Source: Acidobacteriaceae bacterium
GTDB taxonomy: Bacteria; Acidobacteriota; Terriglobia; Terriglobales; Acidobacteriaceae
Assembly: GCA_003135495.1 (NCBI GenBank)
Contig: PLBX01000117.1
Span: 1,030-7,196, forward strand
Direction of reading: 5' to 3'
DNA length: 6,167 bases
The notes below the pieces were generated by a model. It searched no databases, had not been told where the DNA came from, and saw only the letters and a program-made list of their open reading frames with translations. The translations under genes and the position numbers were made by a program. This document shows positions 4,976 to 6,167 of this stretch, in pieces (positions within the stretch are counted from its first letter, which is position 1; each line of letters starts with the position of its first letter).

Positions 4976-5566
4976 TCAGTCCGCCTTTCTCCTGCTTGCA
5001 AACGCTTCCCAATATGCCTCGCCGAGGGCGACAAACTCTTCGGGCGTAACTTGCTTCTCCCCGATGTAGAAAGTAATCCCTTCCCCGCGAATGTACGCGT
5101 CTACGTAGGAGTCTCCACCCACCAATAGACCAAGCTGCAAAGCGACAACATCCGAACCACGGCCTAGCGTTGCATTGGATACTTCCAAACCATCGCTTAT
5201 CAGTCGCTCCAAATCAGCCCACGACTGCGACTCTTCACGGCATTTGCGCTGGTATTCGGCGATCGCCGCCTCCTGCTGTGCGCGGGACATTCCCTGCGGG
5301 ATTGTATAGCCGCCCGGCCACGAGACAGTGCGGAATGAGCGCACGGAGCGCACGCCGTTCACAACTATGACAAATTGGGTCGGTTCGGGCAGGTGATGGA
5401 AATCCCTAACGTAGCGAACATCGAATCGCAGCGTAACGGTGCAAGCTAACAAGTCAGATTCGATTGCCAACAGGTCACCGTCGTGAAGCGTGTCCCAAAG
5501 ACTAAACGTCGGGATGCCTTCCGGGAAGTTGACCCAATCGACCACTGGTTGCTTGTCGGAATCCAT
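4976..5566 (-). CDS. hypothetical protein of 196 aa (WDTLHDGDLL motif)
   Basis: I do not recognise a named family. The protein has no signal peptide or membrane segment. Residues 20-80 look beta-rich: TFSLWDTLHDGDLLAIESD (20-38) is followed by strands TVTLRFDV (43-50), TQFVIVVNGV (63-72) and SVRSFRTVSW (74-83). A charged helix follows at 94-124 (SRAQQEAAIAEYQRKCREES and onward). Residues 138-168 resemble strands again, and EEFVALGEAYWEAF (176-189) is a C-terminal helix. The pattern suggests a compact cytoplasmic alpha/beta protein. GAGG on the minus strand (5572-5575), 5 bases before the ATG, supports the start. It is a single-gene unit, convergent with the DUF488 gene, with its upstream region bordered by a MITE-like element. 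A vague resemblance to acidobacterial hypothetical proteins is my impression only. Confidence 0.8.
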   Translation of the reverse strand: MDSDKQPVVDWVNFPEGIPTFSLWDTLHDGDLLAIESDLLACTVTLRFDVRYVRDFHHLPEPTQFVIVVNGVRSVRSFRTVSWPGGYTIPQGMSRAQQEAAIAEYQRKCREESQSWADLERLISDGLEVSNATLGRGSDVVALQLGLLVGGDSYVDAYIRGEGITFYIGEKQVTPEEFVALGEAYWEAFASRRKAD

Positions 5567-5619
5567 GAAAGCCTCGACAGCATAATATCAGCGGTCTGCA
5601 CATTCACAGTCAGACTGAC

Positions 5620-5641
5620 GTTAACAGGCGTGGGTGTTGAA
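5620..5641. repeat. 22-bp direct repeat, copy 1
   Basis: GTTAACAGGCG followed by TGGGTGTTGAA is identical to 6146-6167, 526 bp away. It includes 10 bases outside, and the first 12 bases of, the terminal inverted repeat of the 150-bp element. The bases just upstream (CTGAC here, CTGCT there) are also similar. Confidence 0.85.
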
Positions 5642-5779
5642 AAACTCCCTCTTCGTCTCAAACAGCCAAATTTTGGGGGATAGAAAATGTCTGCCCGATC
5701 CGAGAAGATCGATTGTGGGGCTTCCCTGACGCAATTTTATTTTCGCGAATTTCGCGAGAATGAGTTTTTCAACAGCCAC
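5630..5779. mobile_element. 150-bp MITE-like element with 18-bp terminal inverted repeats
   Basis: GTGGGTGTTGAAAAACTC (5630-5647) and GAGTTTTTCAACAGCCAC (5762-5779) are inverted copies matching at 17 of 18 positions. They enclose 114 bp with no coding capacity. AGGC directly abuts both ends (5626-5629, 5780-5783), and the larger word ACAGGCG occurs at both ends (5624-5630, 5778-5784), consistent with a 4-bp or 7-bp target duplication depending on where the end is drawn. The interior contains tandem TTTCGCGAA/TTTCGCGAG (5741-5758). Terminal repeats with a TGTTGAAAAA core are common in insertion sequences, so this is best read as a non-autonomous derivative or an internally deleted IS. A bidirectional transcription terminator is less likely because the arms are 114 bp apart. 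Confidence 0.65.
5741..5758. repeat. 9-bp tandem repeat TTTCGCGAA/TTTCGCGAG
   Basis: Two adjacent 9-bp units differ only in the last base, and each contains the palindrome TCGCGA. They lie inside the 150-bp element a few bases before its right inverted repeat, where transposase or host-factor sites often occur; that role is conjecture. Confidence 0.5.
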
Positions 5780-5785
5780 AGGCGA

Positions 5786-5822
5786 TTTCACTAATTGAGA
5801 ATTGCGACCGTAGTTAGTGAAA
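5786..5822. repeat. 9-bp inverted repeat downstream of the small membrane protein gene
   Basis: TTTCACTAA (5786-5794) is the exact complement of TTAGTGAAA (5814-5822), with a 19-bp spacer. It lies 17 bp past the stop codon of the minus-strand gene at 5839, so its RNA hairpin could help end that transcript, though no clear T-run follows. The flanks repeat GGCGATTT (5781-5788 and 5824-5831), so it may also be part of mobile DNA. Confidence 0.45.
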
Positions 5823-5838
5823 AGGCGATTTGCGACAC

Positions 5839-6099
5839 CTACCGACTAAGAGCGATGTACGCGACGTAAACGAACAGGGCTGCACCGCCGATTCCGATTC
5901 CCCCTACAACCAATCGCAGAACAGGTGGCGGCATTCGATAGGGATGCCAACTGTCCTGCTTCCATGCATTCGCAAAATTATCCATCGCGCGTCTGACTTT
6001 GTCGGGCCGGAAGATGGCGAACATCGCAAAGCAAAAAAAGAGCACTGCCATCAGCAGCGCTGCTGGTGCATCGGCTCGACTGGGGAGAGTTCCTTGCAC
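5839..6099 (-). CDS. small two-helix membrane protein
   Basis: This 86-aa protein has two hydrophobic segments: residues 12-30 (PAALLMAVLFFCFAMFAIF) and 60-83 (VLRLVVGGIGIGGAALFVYV and onward), the second with a glycine-rich stretch suited to helix packing. The loop between them is about 30 residues, charged (RPDKVRRAMDNFANAWKQDS) and ends WHPYRMPPP. Both termini are probably on the same side of the membrane. No enzymatic motif is visible and I do not recognise a named family. The start is GTG (6097-6099): an in-frame TAA lies just upstream and the first in-frame ATG is codon 17, inside the first helix. The Shine-Dalgarno is poor (GGTGG about 12 bases upstream). The inverted repeat at 5786-5822 follows the stop. 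Confidence 0.7.
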   Translation of the reverse strand: MQGTLPSRADAPAALLMAVLFFCFAMFAIFRPDKVRRAMDNFANAWKQDSWHPYRMPPPVLRLVVGGIGIGGAALFVYVAYIALSR

Positions 6100-6145
6100 A
6101 TGTACAAATTACCACCGCCAGCCCCTAAGTGTGACGCTAACTGCT

Positions 6146-6167
6146 GTTAACAGGCGTGGGTGTTGAA
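6146..6167. repeat. 22-bp direct repeat, copy 2, cut by the window end
   Basis: This is identical to 5620-5641, and the match runs to the last base of the window, so the true repeat may be longer. It contains the first 12 bases of the terminal inverted repeat of the MITE-like element, suggesting that a second copy of that element or a related IS begins here. Confidence 0.8.

Larger units (their letters stand above)
5567..5838. other. intergenic region holding a MITE-like element and dyads
   Basis: No gene is supported here. The region contains the palindrome GTCAGACTGAC (5609-5619), the 150-bp inverted-repeat element (5630-5779) and a 9-bp inverted repeat (5786-5822). On the minus strand TATTAT (5582-5587) is a possible -10 for the 196-aa gene, without a good -35. 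Confidence 0.55.

Noticed and set aside
5830..6150. Plus-strand open stretch opposite the membrane-protein gene
   Set aside because: The minus-strand reading has two clean hydrophobic helices and a sensible composition, while the plus-strand reading looks like its shadow.
1..6167. tRNA, rRNA, CRISPR or tRNA-associated attachment site
   Set aside because: I saw no cloverleaf with a TTC-type arm, no rRNA-like stretch and no regular repeat-spacer array by eye. A tRNA scan would be the decisive test.

Overview
The window looks like a 6.2-kb piece of accessory DNA from a moderately GC-rich, probably free-living or soil bacterium. Two uncharacterised proteins on the minus strand (196 aa and 86 aa) have a feel I associate with Acidobacteriota. 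That is an impression rather than a demonstrated match, so treat the taxonomy as tentative. Genes use GC-leaning codons, while the control regions before 667 and before 4270 are distinctly AT-rich, as expected of regulated promoters in acquired modules.

Layout. (i) 1-666 has no convincing gene. It holds a possible 14-codon gene tail at the extreme left, one strong GC-rich inverted repeat, and an AT-rich promoter region. (ii) 667-2278 is a hipBA toxin-antitoxin operon: an Xre-type HipB antitoxin and a full-length HipA serine/threonine kinase with its catalytic residues intact. The two genes overlap by 11 bp. (iii) 2279-2616 is a gene-free stretch with a 9-bp tandem duplication and a pattern of repeated GGGACAC/TGTCC words that looks like the end of an IS21-type insertion sequence without its transposase. 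(iv) 2617-4048 is a tightly coupled three-gene, phage-flavoured operon. It encodes a helix-turn-helix protein resembling small terminase subunits, an unknown protein with a C-terminal zinc-ribbon-like tail, and a 72-aa CxCxCG...SCGC protein of a type common in phages. Both junctions are 4-bp ATGA overlaps. No large terminase or structural gene follows, so this is an isolated module or a prophage remnant. (v) 4049-4940 carries a well-formed sigma70-type promoter embedded in an inverted repeat. It drives an unrecognised acidic 77-aa protein and an overlapping DUF488-family protein. (vi) 4976-5566 (minus strand) is an unrecognised 196-aa protein with its own ribosome-binding site. (vii) 5567-6167 contains a 150-bp MITE-like element with 18-bp terminal inverted repeats, a gene for a small two-helix membrane protein (minus strand), and, at the last base of the window, a second copy of a 22-bp sequence that overlaps the MITE end.

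How the parts work together. The hipBA operon is the only module whose function can be stated with confidence: a kinase toxin restrained by, and transcriptionally autoregulated with, its DNA-binding antitoxin. The phage-like operon and the 77-aa/DUF488 pair are separate transcription units. IS-end-like and MITE-like repeats at module boundaries suggest the region was assembled by successive insertions. The candidates for something undescribed are the 77-aa/DUF488 pair under its dyad-containing promoter, and the orphan terminase-like operon whose last gene seems to be cut short at the start of a second domain copy.
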